Assembly: GCA_039881145.1 (NCBI GenBank)
Contig: JAYKKI010000088.1
Coordinates: 3,348,501-3,412,500 of the forward strand
Source of the DNA: Druceiella hillmani
Taxonomy: Eukaryota > Arthropoda > Insecta > Lepidoptera > Hepialidae
Direction of reading: 5' to 3'
DNA: 64,000 bases
Position numbers and translations under genes: made by a program. The notes beneath the pieces are model-generated. The model was not told the DNA's origin, searched no databases, and was given only the letters and a program-made list of their open reading frames with translations. Shown piece after piece: positions 1 to 10,969 of the stretch (position 1 is its first letter; each line of letters opens with the position of its first letter).

Positions 1-495
1 ATTGTTATAATTATTTAATATTTTTTTTAATTAATCCTCGTTTTTTATTGCAAAAAATTTGGGAGGAAATAAAAATGCAAATTCTCAAATATCAAACATT
101 GATAAAACATAAAAGAGAAACGTAAAACTATTTTAAAAATCGAAAAGCACGGAAAGCCATCGCGAAATTAACATTTAACAACTTTTTTTTCGTAAAAAGC
201 GAACTTTATGACTGTTGAATACGTTTTAATGAACATTGTTTGAATTAAAAAAAACAAAACATGCTGCACAGTAGTTTATAATCCAATTCCGAGCCGCATT
301 ACCGCATATTGCGCCCTTTATCTAAAGCGCTTCGAAGCTTTTTCAACAACCCTGTGATTCATCCCAAATGAATACTGGAATTCCGATTACGAAAATATGT
401 AGGAAAACAAATACTTGATTATAACGTGTTACAAATTAGTAATTTGTATCTGTATTACGTTCTGAATTATTTGACTTAAAAAAATATTTCTCAAC
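1..495. other. AT-rich DNA without a recognised feature
   Basis: No usable reading frame, repeat or RNA motif was seen. The sequence consists of mixed A/T runs typical of insect intergenic or intronic DNA. Confidence 0.5.
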
Positions 496-599
496 GAGAA
501 ATCATCAACCTAGGTCATTGCTAGAAGAGCTTGAAAGCTAAAAGCTCTTGCAAAAGCTTTTAGCTCTCCTGGAAATGACCTAGTTTTGATAATTTCTCA
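496..599. repeat. Imperfect foldback hairpin
   Basis: The left arm (496-519) and right arm (574-599) are reverse complements with few differences. An inner pair, built on the motif AGCTAAAAGCT and its complement around 536-565, extends the stem. The whole segment could fold into a hairpin of about 100 nt. It resembles a short MITE or foldback element. No coding frame is present. Confidence 0.65.
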
Positions 600-1344
600 G
601 TAAGTAAGCACGCAAAGAAATTGATGATTTTGGTACATAGAACCTTTTGATAGATGTAAAGTGTCTAGGGTATCAAACAAGTAAAAACTGGAAATTAGAA
701 TATGAAAATAGTTGGTCAGAAATAAATATGAAATTTATATAAACGAACCTTTCAAGTTTCATACAGTTGGTTTCTATGTCTCTACATGTAATAAAACTGA
801 AAATAGTGAATTCTGTACATGAAATTATTCTAAAAAAGGTATTGATTCAGCGTAAAGAATGTTAATATAAGTCAGGATAACCTATTTTTAAAATTCTGTC
901 TGTCTGTTAATTTGTTCTTCAATCATGCGAAATCTGCTAGACGAATTTTGACGAAAAGTACTTAATAACATAAATGAACAAGGGTGGAGCAATTGCGGAA
1001 GGACTATATTTGAACACTCATTTTATAAATACATTTTTCTAATGATTTAACTTATGACTTATGAAACTTTTTCAGAACATGAAAATAGATGAACAATGTA
1101 CAAAACGAAGTAAAACACGAAAATCATATAATATAAGAAATTATATTGAATCATAAACAGCACTTTTTACATTCAGTAATGACTTTTATATATTATAGTG
1201 AAGAACACACCTATGTTTTTGGTGATATTAGGCACTATTGATATCTAATCTAGTTCAAGGGATAGATGAATTATGGTTTCATAAATTCAATATTTTTCGA
1301 AAATATTAGTATAATTTATTTAAAGTCATCTAACTGCTAGTCAA
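600..1344. other. No recognised feature
   Basis: AT-rich sequence with scattered stops in all frames. Nothing repeated or structured was noticed. Confidence 0.5.
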
Positions 1345-1520
1345 ATTAAGATTGCAGATTTAAAGAATCTTTGCTAACAGCCCACCTGAAGATGTAGTAA
1401 TACAACGAAACCTGGGTCGTGGTAAAGGACTTAAAGAAAGTAGAAATAATACATCACGTAGTTTCATTTAATTGTGAATAATGAATTTCTACAAAATTAA
1501 CGCCAAATATATTCAATAAA
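1345..1520 (+). mobile_element. Penelope-like element fragment (terminal region)
   Basis: This is one of four related segments (also 6556-6790, 53505-53690 and 55890-56020). Shared order, 5' to 3': the motif CCCACCTGAAGATG, a short stem-loop, GAAACCTAGGTCGTGG, an AAAG-rich spacer, a conserved block ending GTTTCATTTAATTG, then a tail reading AACGCCAAATATATT. The central motif folds as a hammerhead ribozyme (annotated separately). Such ribozymes are known from the terminal repeats of Penelope-like retroelements, and that is the basis for the family assignment. No reverse transcriptase or GIY-YIG coding sequence remains, so assignment rests on the ribozyme and copy structure only. Confidence 0.6.
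1382..1422 (+). ncRNA. Hammerhead ribozyme candidate (minimal type I)
   Basis: Stem I is CCAC (1382-1385) pairing with GUGG (1419-1422). The core CUGAAGA is at 1386-1392, followed by one extra U (1393). Stem II is GUAGU (1394-1398) with ACAAC (1402-1406), with one A-A mismatch, closed by the loop AAU. GAAA follows at 1407-1410. Stem III is CCUGGG (1411-1416), flanked by A15.1 and U16.1, and the predicted cleavage site follows C at 1418. All invariant hammerhead core positions (C3, U4, G5, A6, G8, A9, G12, A13, A14, A15.1-U16.1, H17) are present. Stem III is too short to fold well alone. It is nearly self-complementary, which suits the dimeric mode known for minimal hammerheads. The mismatch in stem II may weaken this copy. 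Confidence 0.65.
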
Positions 1521-1831
1521 TGTTTATAAATATAGGAAACTTTTTATCTGGATATTACAGACTAAAAAAACTACTGACTTAATATATATTACGATATTGG
1601 TACTGCCAGTGACATCTATTAGCGTTTTAAATATTCTTTATGCTTGTAGAATATTGAGAAAAAAAATTAAAACAGCAAAAAACACTAAAAAATTCCTAAT
1701 AACTCTTCTTTTTCCGAATTCTACTCGATCCAACAAATGTAAAATCACTTATCGGAAAAATGAAAAATTTATTGCAACATAATATTAAATTTACCCGCTT
1801 TAATTCGCCCGCTATATATACTATTATCTCT
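1521..1831. other. No recognised feature
   Basis: AT-rich sequence. A 61-codon open frame here has no recognisable similarity and a composition matching background, so it is not called. Confidence 0.5.
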
Positions 1832-1862
1832 CTACTAGCGTGACCCGTGCGAAGTCTTCGCA
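1832..1862 (+). repeat. Dispersed repeat terminal motif (family W)
   Basis: This segment reads CTACTAGCGTGACCCG and then the palindrome TGCGAAGTCTTCGCA. Nearly the same ~30 bp occurs inverted at 18439-18468. In each case the sequence beyond the motif is different, so only a terminal motif is shared. The mobile element class is not determined. Confidence 0.55.
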
Positions 1863-2423
1863 TTATTATTTATTCCATTATGAAGCTCAGATGACAGATC
1901 AAACAAATATTTTACTAAAATTGACATATAGAGGCGCAAGTATCAAAAGCATTGAGCTAAAGCGCCACTTTATTTATACGTGAGTGGATTTGAAATTAAA
2001 CAAAAATTTTACCGACCGTCAATCATATTGACGTTGAGTCGTTAGATGGCAGCATTGCTGTTTTGTGCATATAATTTTAATAATTAATTAATTTGCAAAA
2101 ACAATAGCAATAATAAATTTTTTAGGTGTGGATGCCGGTAGAGCAAGCAATTATCTATAAAATGATATATAATTTATGTGTATTAGTTGTGAGGTTTTTT
2201 CTAAAAAGGGAGAGTAACATCTTAAAACCTTAGCGTATTAATATATATGATGATTGTTTTGCGGTATGATACGATCTGTAATAATAGTAGAATTGTCTCT
2301 TTATATTGCTCTGGATGTTAAAAGGATAAATATTTGAAAATTTCCACCCTGATCAAATTCAATGTTGTAATGGATACAGTATTCTAATAAATCTAGCCGT
2401 AAAGCTTTGAGTCACTCTCCGCA
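1863..2423. other. No recognised feature
   Basis: AT-rich sequence, probably the decayed interior of the element that begins at 1832. No frame or repeat was seen. Confidence 0.4.
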
Positions 2424-2601
2424 CTTCTTTGGAAAAGCTCAGCAGGGCTTCTTTTATCTCACTACTCTTTACGGTTAATTTATTAAAGAGGAACTTTAAC
2501 TCTGCTTATCCTCTAACTCATTCATGACTTCTCTAGAAAAGCTTTATTTTTTTTTTTATCTCACTACTCTTTATGTTAATTTATTAAAGAGGAACTTTAA
2601 C
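2424..2601. repeat. Direct repeat pair, ~102-bp spacing
   Basis: Segments 2424-2500 and 2526-2601 share a ~48-bp core (CTCACTACTCTTTA, then ATTTATTAAAGAGG and AACTTTAAC) with few differences. Upstream, AAAAGCT is shared more weakly. This is a local tandem duplication. The following ~150 bp (from 2605, starting CCCGACTGCGGCGTAGC) looks like a fragment of another dispersed repeat, but no second copy is seen in this window. Confidence 0.6.
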
Positions 2602-2854
2602 CATTTTACCCGACTGCGGCGTAGCAAGAGGGTTTACGTATTTTTTACATTTCGATCATATCTTTGAAATTACTCCGATTTTGATAAATGAAGTGTCTAT
2701 CGGTTTGTTTTGTACGTAACGACGTCACGCTGAAACCAAAATATGGATATGAAAAAGAAATTTAAAGCACTCAACATTTAAATTCGAGATAAATATGTCG
2801 TGCTTACTAGCAAATGAAGGGAAGAAAATGTACATTTGAATTTTGAAAAAAAGG

Positions 2855-2856
<2 letters not shown>

Positions 2857-2897
<41 letters not shown>
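2857..2897. repeat. (AT)n microsatellite
   Basis: About 20 uninterrupted AT dinucleotides. Confidence 0.95.
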
Positions 2898-2900
<3 letters not shown>

Positions 2901-3597
2901 CAATGGAAAGTCTAAAATTGGAAGTTTGAGATATATAGTTTGAGAAGTATACCGTATGAAATAAATGTATTTACATTATTATATATATTTAATATCAAAC
3001 ATTTATTACAGAAATTTATTTGGTGGGTTTCACCTTCACCCAGGTTGCATTTGTAGTACCACCAAGTATAGTTTCTGTGTTCCGAAGTAAAAACCCAAAA
3101 AGGTCAACTTTTAACAATAAACCAAATGACAATCGATTAACCAAAATTGTGTATTCTCGTCATATTTCTAGGTCAGACCAGCGTACACCATTAATACCAT
3201 GAAATCCCCATTTAATATGGCTAAAAATAGATCCAAAAGCTATCGAGGTCATAACTTATAAACCCACACTACGGTTATGAAACAGACAAAGTCGAACAGT
3301 GTAAATCCGACTTAAGCCGGCGCGCTTGCTTTATATGCATTTGTTTTGCTACCCGATCGAGCTGTGCAACTGCACTTCCGGGTTTTAAATACTGATGCAC
3401 TTTTCGTTCATCCGTAAATCAAGAATATAAATAGATAAGTATAAGATTAATAGAAGCAACAGACGTGACGTTATACATATTTCGTAAAGGAGCTTCTATT
3501 TTGATGTCAAAACTTTATACATCGCATTTCCTTTCTATGGATGATAGAAATTATCATAATAATTAAATCTGTTAATTATAAACAGAATTCGCACTCA
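2898..3597. other. No recognised feature
   Basis: Mixed sequence, slightly less AT-rich around 3290-3420. No domain, repeat or RNA motif was recognised. Confidence 0.5.
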
Positions 3598-4615
3598 GAG
3601 TACTCACTAGAATATTTATAAACATTTAAGGGTACACAGTATTTCTATTAAACTATTTACAAATATTAATATTATTATTAACCCATGAATACATAGCAAA
3701 CTTTTCAAAGACGTAATAATACCATGAGTTTAATACAAAAAAAACAATTAGAATGTATTAATCATTACTTAAGAGTATACATTTGAATATTTATAAACAT
3801 TTAAGGGTACACAGTATTTTATTAAACTATTTATAAATATTAATATTATTTTTACCCCATAAATGCATAGTAATCTTTTCAGAGACGTAATAATACCACG
3901 AATTTAATAAAAAACAATTAGAATTGATTACCCATTGCTTGAAAGTATACACTTGAATATTTAAGAACATTTACGGGGACACAGTATTTATATTAAACTA
4001 TTTATAAATATTAACATTATTACCCCATGAATAGATAGTAAAATTTTCAAAGACGTAATAATACCACGAATTTAATAAAAAACAATTAGAATTGATTACC
4101 CATTGCTTGAAAGTACACACTTGAATATTTAAGAACATTTACGGGGACACAGTATTTATATTAAACTATTTATAAATATTAACATTATTACCCCATGAAT
4201 AGATAGTAAAATTTTCAAAGACGTAATAATACCACGAATTTAATAAAAAACAATTAGAATTGATTAGTCATTACTTGATACTACACACTTGAATATTTAT
4301 AAATATTTAAGGGTACACAGTATTTCTATTAAACTATTTACAAATATTTTTATTATTATTACCCCATGAATATATAGCAAACTTTTCAAAGACATAATAA
4401 TACCACGAATTTAATAAAAAACAATTAGAATTTATTACTGATTGCTTCAGAGTACACACTTGAACATTTATAAACATTTATGTTTATGAATTTTTATAAA
4501 ACTATTTACAAATATTATAATTTTAATTATCCCATGAATATATAGTAAACTTTTCAAAGGTGTAATAAGACCACGAATTTAATAAGAACAATTAGAATTG
4601 ATTATTCATTACTTT
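3598..4615. repeat. Satellite-like array, ~170-bp unit, six copies
   Basis: Units begin near 3598, 3772, 3942, 4111, 4278 and 4450. Each contains AATATTTATAAACATTTAAG, GGTACACAGTATTT, ATTAAACTATTTACAAATATTA, a CCCATGAATA block, CTTTTCAAAGACGTAATAAT and an ACAATTAGAATTGATTA end. The third and fourth units are nearly identical and the last is the most diverged. The first half of the unit matches the 5' part of dispersed family X (for example 29600-29650 and 48895-48935), so the array appears to have arisen by tandem amplification of a transposon end. Confidence 0.85.
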
Positions 4616-5540
4616 TTGCTTTAAATATGTATTTAACACATTTTTGTGTTTTTTGTTTAAATACATTACATAATGTCAGAGCCGAATTATAGCTGGCGTT
4701 TTTGAGATAGACCTGGTAACAAAATGAGTGTGATAATGGTAATTTTTATCGTTTACCAAATCGTTGTTTTTCAGTGAGAGAAATTAAAAACAACATTAGA
4801 AGGTAGGGACAAAGGAAATAGTTTGAGAAAAAAGAGACAAGACTAGTTCTCACAATGTAGCCCTTTATCGTGTACAGACCAATAACCAAATCTGCTTCTA
4901 AGACATGTCGTAATCATATAAAATAGATTGTTCAAAATATTATGAAGAAGTGTGTTTGTTGATTGTGTCAATTGTGGACTTCCATCCATTTAAGTTGTGC
5001 CCTGAATTGAGAAATATATTAATGTCGTTTGCAGCTAAGAACATCGTGGATGCACAAATTTTGAAAGCATTTTAATTTTATAAGACAATTTTTAGTAAGG
5101 TCTGATGTAGCATACATACCCGTAGCCAAGCAGTATTGTTGTTATTCCATCTAGGATGGACGGCATTCTAAGATTCATAAAGTGGAATCTAAACCATTTA
5201 CGTATTTTTTATTAATATTTCCAGGTTTGTTTAGTACGTACATAAACGTTTTTCTTTGAAATACAAATATAGATAAATATATAGAATAAAAAATCAAGCC
5301 CTCATGGGACGCCTGGCAGACCTGACACTTCAATTTTTTTGTAAAACTCACATTATCATTTCTACTATCAATGTAACTCATATTTTAAATTAATATACGC
5401 GTTTAGCGTTTTAAGACATTTTAATGCTATACACCGACCGATATAAACAAATAAAGTTGTACGTCTTAATAAATAAGAAACAATACTAATACACTAACCA
5501 AACGTAAAGCAGCGCCTATGTAGTATAGAGAGAGGAAAGC
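4616..5540. other. No recognised feature
   Basis: AT-rich DNA without a convincing frame. The short minus-strand frame near 5175-5381 has background composition. Confidence 0.5.
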
Positions 5541-5720
5541 GTTAAGTCGGAAAGAGCCTTCAAGACGCGAAGCTGGCCGAATTAACTCGGAAAGAGCCGA
5601 CAAGACGCGAAGCTGGCCGAATTAAGTCGGAAAGGGCCGACGAGACGCGAAGCTGGCCGAATTAATCGCGATGAGCCGGCAAGAGGCAAAACCAGCCGAC
5701 TGGCAAGTCGCGACGTGCCG
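5541..5720. repeat. GC-rich minisatellite, 40-bp unit, ~4.5 copies
   Basis: Units start at 5541, 5581, 5621, 5661 and partly 5701, with an exact 40-bp period. Each contains AAGTCGGAAAGAGCC, GACGCGAAGCTGGCCGAATT. The first three units are nearly identical, and the last two are diverged with GCGATGAGCCGGCAAGAGG. The block is CpG-rich and stands out sharply against the AT-rich surroundings. Confidence 0.9.
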
Positions 5721-6555
5721 TCAGAACGTTTTAATTGCCATCCCAACTCGCCACTAAATGTTTCATATCAACAAGGGTAGATAAAATAATGAAAAAGTTG
5801 TATTTCTTTGAACAAAACAAAATTTATTTTATCGGAAACTAGGGATACCATTTGGCTTTATCCGCATGGAATTCCAAGATGAATATGCGGCATTTTAATG
5901 TGTTTATTTTATGATCTTATATTAAATGAAAATAATTAGTTTAGTTTAAATCGTTAACCTTTCCGTCATCATATCTTCAGAATAGTTTGAAACATCACGA
6001 TGAAATTAAATTCATCCCTTGGTTTTTTCGAGTCAAATCCATTCGTACAGACAAACCGACACGTAGAGAGGTAAAATTTATGATAATGTTAAATTCGTTT
6101 TAGTAATCGAATATGCAAACGGAAAAGTATTTAAAAGCTAAAAATTCAGAATGATGCAATCCTTTAAAACATTATTTGAAACAGTTCTTTAAATAGGAGC
6201 TACCTAATTAACAACAGTTTCCGAGCGAGAACGACTTAGATACAACATCGTTATAATATATCTGTCAAAAATAAATGCAAAGAAACTATGAATGGATGTA
6301 TTTATTATTTTAAGTAACCATAAATACTTGGGAAATTGTCCCTTAGAAAGCCTAATGCTTAATGATATCTCGTAAATTGAAAGTGGGGCCCTAAACCTCT
6401 GTACAGCAGCTATTGTTTGGAGTGTAAAAGTTATGTCTCTTAATTTGTTTAACTCTATTTCTTGGAATATTAGATATAAATCTAATTTTACCACAGTATG
6501 CAGCTGAAAATTCTCAGCACATTTGCTTTGGAAAAATGTATATATCTTTAAGAAC
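5721..6555. other. No recognised feature; one long unassigned minus frame
   Basis: A 117-codon minus-strand frame spans 6204-6557. It is rich in I, L, F and K, has no motif recognised here, and abuts the Penelope-like segment at its upstream end. It may be chance or a decayed transposon remnant. Confidence 0.4.
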
Positions 6556-6790
6556 AATTAAATGAAACTACGTGATGTAGTATTATTTCTACAACATCTT
6601 CAGGTGGGTAGTTACCTAATTGCTCAAAACGTATGGCAATTAGCTAATTGCTGAATATGAAATGTGTAAGCCAACGAAACCTAGGTCGTGGTAAAGAATT
6701 TTTAAAAGTAGAAATAATACTACATCACGAAGTTTCATTTAATTCTGTATAATGAATTTCTACAAAATTGACGCCAAATATATCCAATAG
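6556..6790. mobile_element. Two Penelope-like fragments in head-to-head orientation
   Basis: On the minus strand, 6556-6608 carries the GTTTCATTTAATT block and the ribozyme 5' half (CCCACCTGAAGATG). The stem II to stem III part has been deleted, so GATGTTGTA joins directly to the GTAGAAATAATAC block. On the plus strand, 6672-6790 carries the ribozyme 3' half (AACGAAACCTAGGTCGTGG) and the same downstream block and tail. Neither half can form a complete hammerhead. Inverted and partial terminal repeats are usual for Penelope-like elements. The 60-bp centre (6610-6670) is unrelated. Confidence 0.6.
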
Positions 6791-6923
6791 TTTTAAGAAC
6801 ATAAAATGTGCATTAAAAACAATTAATTATTATAGTTTTTTATATGTACTGAAAAATCACCTTTTTTGTTTTTCTGCATGATTGTTACCATCCTCGTCAT
6901 TACTACACCTGCTCATATGATGT

Positions 6924-7074
<151 letters not shown>

Positions 7075-7086
7075 CACTTATATAAA

Positions 7087-7410
7087 ATTACGTAAATGAT
7101 CCATTGTAGATGTTATGTATTTTAACATTACGTAAATGATCCATTGTAGATGTTATATATTTTAACATTACGTAAATTATCAATTGTAGGTGTTACATAT
7201 TTTAACATTATGTAAATGATCCATTGTAGATGTAACATATTTTAACTTTACGTAAATGATCCATTGTAGATATTACATATTTTAACGTTATGTAAATGAT
7301 CCATTGTAGATGTTACATATTTTAACATTACGTAAATGTTCCATTGTAGATGTTACATATTTTAACATTACGTAAATGATCCATTATAGACGTTACATAT
7401 TTTAACATTT
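7087..7410. repeat. Minisatellite, 40-bp unit, eight copies
   Basis: Units start every 40 bp (7087, 7127, 7167 and so on to 7367). They read ATTACGTAAATGATCCATTG, then TAGATGTTACATATTTTAAC. Copies differ at only a few positions. The array begins 12 bp after the microsatellite ends. Confidence 0.95.
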
Positions 7411-7934
7411 TGCTATTTGGACACTAAAGTGCACGAGTGGAGAGTTTTTAATTATAGATATTTATGGAACTATTATTTAGGGTTAGTTTGTAAATAGTAT
7501 TCTCAACAATTTAGCTATTTATCCTGTGTTTTACTCGAATAAAGACTTGTGCGGCTGAATCTCGGACGTATAAACGCTTATGGCAAACAATATGTATATA
7601 ACTATCAACAAGTACCCGTTTCGCCGCGTTTTTTGGTCGAATATTTAATAATGTATCATACATTTTTTCTGTATAAAAACATGTGTTAAAAAACTTGCCT
7701 TTTTTGTTACTTTGTTATATTTTCTAAAGAACTTTGTAGAACTTTCCAGAAAAAACTAGAACTTTTATATGGGATGTCACACATTTTCGAGATCGACTAA
7801 TTTCAACCCCCATATCTTCCACACCCTTTGTGCACGATGGGATGGCTGAGGCTACTGCCACGCACAAATACCATTCGTCTGCGATATGTAGTCTTGACTG
7901 CAGAGTGGACTATAGACACACACACACTACCAAT
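7411..7934. other. Possible decayed LTR-like or UTR-like stretch
   Basis: This stretch has AATAAA at 7538-7543 followed by a GT-containing stretch, and a heat-shock-element-like triplet (GAA, TTC, GAA at 5-bp spacing) at 7738-7752. No partner LTR, primer-binding site or frame was found. The assignment is weak. Confidence 0.25.
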
Positions 7935-8400
7935 TGGGTATTTGATTATATATTTTTTATTACTAAAATAGAATAAGTAACAACATTAAAAATTATTAAA
8001 ATAAATATATCGTAAACTGACGAACTACGATTCCCGCAAAAAAGCCCCATGCAAACACAACTGGATTGTGACGTCACTGGCCCGTATTTAGCACTCTTTA
8101 TAAGGGAGTTTATTAAATATCTTTGGTATCTCATTAAATATTGCATTTAAATTATATATTGTTTATTATAATTTTGTTATTTTTTTGTGTGGAAACTAAA
8201 TTCATAATAATTTTTACTATTCAATGAAAAAATAATTGACACTTTCCTACTTAGAAGTTTAGATTGTTTGTTTTTTTCATCCCAAGGTTTTCTTAAACCT
8301 TTTTAAAGAGTTTTAAAACATTTTTACGAAAAAGTATCGCAAAATCGTCAAATACCCTATTTAATTAGATTAGTTAAATATTCTGTTTATTTTTTGTAAG
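7935..8400 (+). mobile_element. Dispersed repeat family Z, copy 1 (partial)
   Basis: The segment around 8011-8105 (GACGAACTACGATTC, GCCCCATGCAAACACAACT, GACGTCACTGGCC) and the segment around 8190-8300 (GTGGAAACTAAATTCATAAT, GAAGTTTAGATTGTTTGTT) match 46259-46350 and 46374-46480 in the same order and strand. The upstream coding-like part present in other copies is missing. The element class is unknown. No TIR or poly-A tail could be defined. Confidence 0.65.
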
Positions 8401-8672
8401 TTTTCATGTTATCTATAATATCTTGATAGATAATTTGTAATGGTTTCGAAGTTTAACTTTAAAATGCGCTTAGCACGCTTAACTCCATTAGCAAATACCG
8501 TTATTGCTTATTACCCTGACGTTCTAAAAAGATTTTATATATACTATGTCCATCTGCGTACTATAAATAATGGAATGGTGAAGATCTATGATCAGCTATT
8601 TTTGAGTCAAAGCCAGTTGATATCAATTGTCGTAAATGTAAATCGAAGCACAAACACACTACGCTTTCTTAT

Positions 8673-8830
8673 ATTAGGTTAATTTTGTATAACAAATAAT
8701 TTATTTGTTGTACAAAATTAACCTAATTTTAGAAATTTATTGACAACAAATAAATTATTTGTTGTCAATAATTTATTTGTTGTCAATAAATTTTTATTTG
8801 TGTAAAATATTTGTTGTAAATTTCTTGTTA
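8673..8830. repeat. Cluster of nested palindromes
   Basis: The first palindrome (8673-8727) has arms ATTAGGTTAATTTTGTA and its complement. The second (8739-8769) has arms ATTGACAACAAAT and its complement, and a further TTTGTTGTCAATAA copy follows. Together they form two or three adjacent hairpins. This could be a foldback element end or the result of palindrome-mediated instability. Confidence 0.7.
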
Positions 8831-10155
8831 TTTTAAGTTTATTAAAAAAATTTAATTATACCGAGTTGTGAGATATATTTTCGCTCCTGACCAAACTCTT
8901 TATATTTAAAGTTTATTTTTATGTTTTAGTTCATTTGCAACACGAGCGTGTCTTTTTAGTATTTTTAAACTATAATTTTATTTTTTAAGTTTTTCATATT
9001 AACTGTAATTTTGTTTTCTAAATTTTAAATGTATGTCATCGGTTCATATAGAACGTGTGCAAAAATTCAAATAATTCAGACGCCTGGAAGTAGATGAAAA
9101 TTTAAGCGAAATATTGCGTTACATTCGTAAATACATACATACAAGTGAAGCTGATATAAACCATTCTAGAAATTTCAAAAAATCAATATAAAATTTCCTC
9201 TCTGTAAAGTTTAATTCTGCAGTAGTGCAAAAATTAATCAGGATCTCAAGGTTTGGAAACCCCGTCAACAAGACACTATTTACACTCTTAATAATGCTTT
9301 GATGGAGTGTACGATATATCTTGCCCGCAACGTAGCTGGTTTACAATAATCAGGCCGACAATAATCGGAAAAAGGACAACATATGATATTTAATTCTTTA
9401 ACGAACATGTCCTACAAAAATCGGAGCGTGTCCGGCCGACGCTCGTTGCGAGTTAAAATGAGCTAACGTAGAAAAGGATAGAACATACATGTAAATACAC
9501 GCTGATGGATACGGAAGACATTGACTGACTTCGTCCGACAAAAGTCGTCAGCTGTAGGTGGCCAACTCATCACCTACAAAAATCGTTCATCTGCGTTGCA
9601 CATTGATTTGCATTAACACTTTAGACATTAATCACATCAAATGTAATCGCTTCGGATCGCTACGGATGTAAACTTAAAACAAATAGTCTAACTTTTCAAG
9701 TTACTTTGCTTTTTTTTGTATTAAGTTGTTTTTTTTTTATTTCATTCAAAACTAAATATATTAACGTGGCTACATTCACCATAGACGAAAATTACCAAAA
9801 TTATACTCAAACAATCAACGAAATAAATTCACACGCAATCGTTCTGATTTAAAACAGGTTTAAACTCAAATATTGGATACAAAACTGTCATAAGTTTTCG
9901 TTCCGCTTTCGATAGCACACATTTTTTATCTAATTATTTTACAACTACTGGATTAAGCGTTACACACCAAATGAATATAAAACTAATTGGCCGATACAAT
10001 TGCAGCGTAGCTAACGTTATTTTACACAATGTCTTATCAAAAGGAAAACTATAAACATTTTATTTCAAAACGAAATCGTTTCGTTTCGGAAAACGTTGCG
10101 AATAAATTTAACACAGCTTTGCTAATTAATAGCGTTGTCTGCTACTGGTAAATTA
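8831..10155. other. No recognised gene; possible old repeat at 9330-9600
   Basis: Mostly AT-rich. Around 9330-9600 the GC content rises, and short phrases such as CCGACAATAATCGG, CCTACAAAAATCG and GTCCGACAAAAGTCG recur. They look like a degenerate internal repeat, possibly of an old transposon. No frame is open across it. Confidence 0.4.
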
Positions 10156-10540
10156 TATTAGAAACAAGATATCTATGAAATGTTCTCCCTCTCCTAAACG
10201 TAACATTATTTGCGTTTGTTTCTAATTAAGTAATTGTTTGTGTCTCTTTTAAATCAAAATCGGTTTTATTTTTAATATTAGTATATTAGAAACAAGATAT
10301 CTATGAAATGTTCTCCCTCTCCTAAACGTAACATTACTTGCGTTTGTTTCTAATGAAGTAATTGTTTGTGTCTCTTTTAAATCATAATCGGTTTTATTTT
10401 TAATATTAGTATATTAGAAACAAGATATCTATGAAATGTTCTCCCTCTCCTAAACGTAACATTACTTGCGTTTGTTTCTAATTAAGTAATTGTTTGTGTC
10501 TCTTTTAAATCAAAATCGGTTTTATTTTTAATATTAGTAT
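10156..10540. repeat. Tandem triplication, 128-bp unit
   Basis: Copies start at 10156, 10284 and 10412. They begin TATTAGAAACAAGATATCTA and end TTTTTAATATTAGTA. Only two or three substitutions separate them, so the amplification is recent. Confidence 0.95.
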
Positions 10541-10960
10541 ACCTCAGGTCCACAACGACGGTGTTCCCACTTTATCGTGGTGATATGGTTTGGTGTGTGT
10601 TGTCGATCCCGATAACTATGCCGGCAGCAGGTTAGCTAATGGCAGGGTCACCCAACCCAGACAAGTTGGAGGGGAGACACTAGACTAAGAGGAACACCCT
10701 GATCATCCATGTTGGGGGTTGGACGTGGGGTCAACGAACTCGTCCCGTAAAAAAATACCGTTCAGAAAACTCAGAGAAACAATTCCGGACTGACTTTTGT
10801 AAGATGACCTGCCACGAAATTGAACTTGGTTATCGGAACTTGCAATGTTAGAACTTACAATGTTTGTTTAGGGGACTAGGCGAAAAGGACGACCAAAATT
10901 GCATTAATAGAGGAAACCGGCCTGGCATTATAGGAATTGAATATAATTTCTAAAAAGGAT
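10541..10960 (+). mobile_element. RTE-like LINE fragment, 5' region
   Basis: The first ~290 bp (GGCAGGGTCACCCAACC, ATGTTGGGGGTTGGACG) resembles 5' untranslated regions of RTE-type non-LTR retrotransposons. At 10832-10855 the frame reads IGTCNVRT, matching the N-terminal (I/L)GTWNVRT motif of the apurinic endonuclease domain. After that the sequence is frameshifted, and a stretch reading ALIEETGLAL around 10900 is consistent with the next endonuclease segment. Only the 5' end survives. LINEs usually keep the 3' end, so deletion after insertion is likely. Exact clade is uncertain. Confidence 0.55.
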
Positions 10961-10969
10961 GTTTTTAAT

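Noticed and set aside
6204..6557. 117-codon minus-strand frame as a gene
   Set aside because: Background A/T-driven composition (I, L, F, K), no recognised domain, and a start beside a transposon fragment. It is noted only as unassigned.
7738..7752. Heat shock element (GAA, TTC, GAA in 5-bp steps)
   Set aside because: The match is formally perfect, but nine fixed A/T-leaning bases are expected about once by chance in a window of this size and composition. No gene or defined LTR is next to it.
8440..8682. 80-codon plus-strand frame as a gene
   Set aside because: No recognised domain, and its 3' end runs into a palindrome cluster. Composition is like the flanks.
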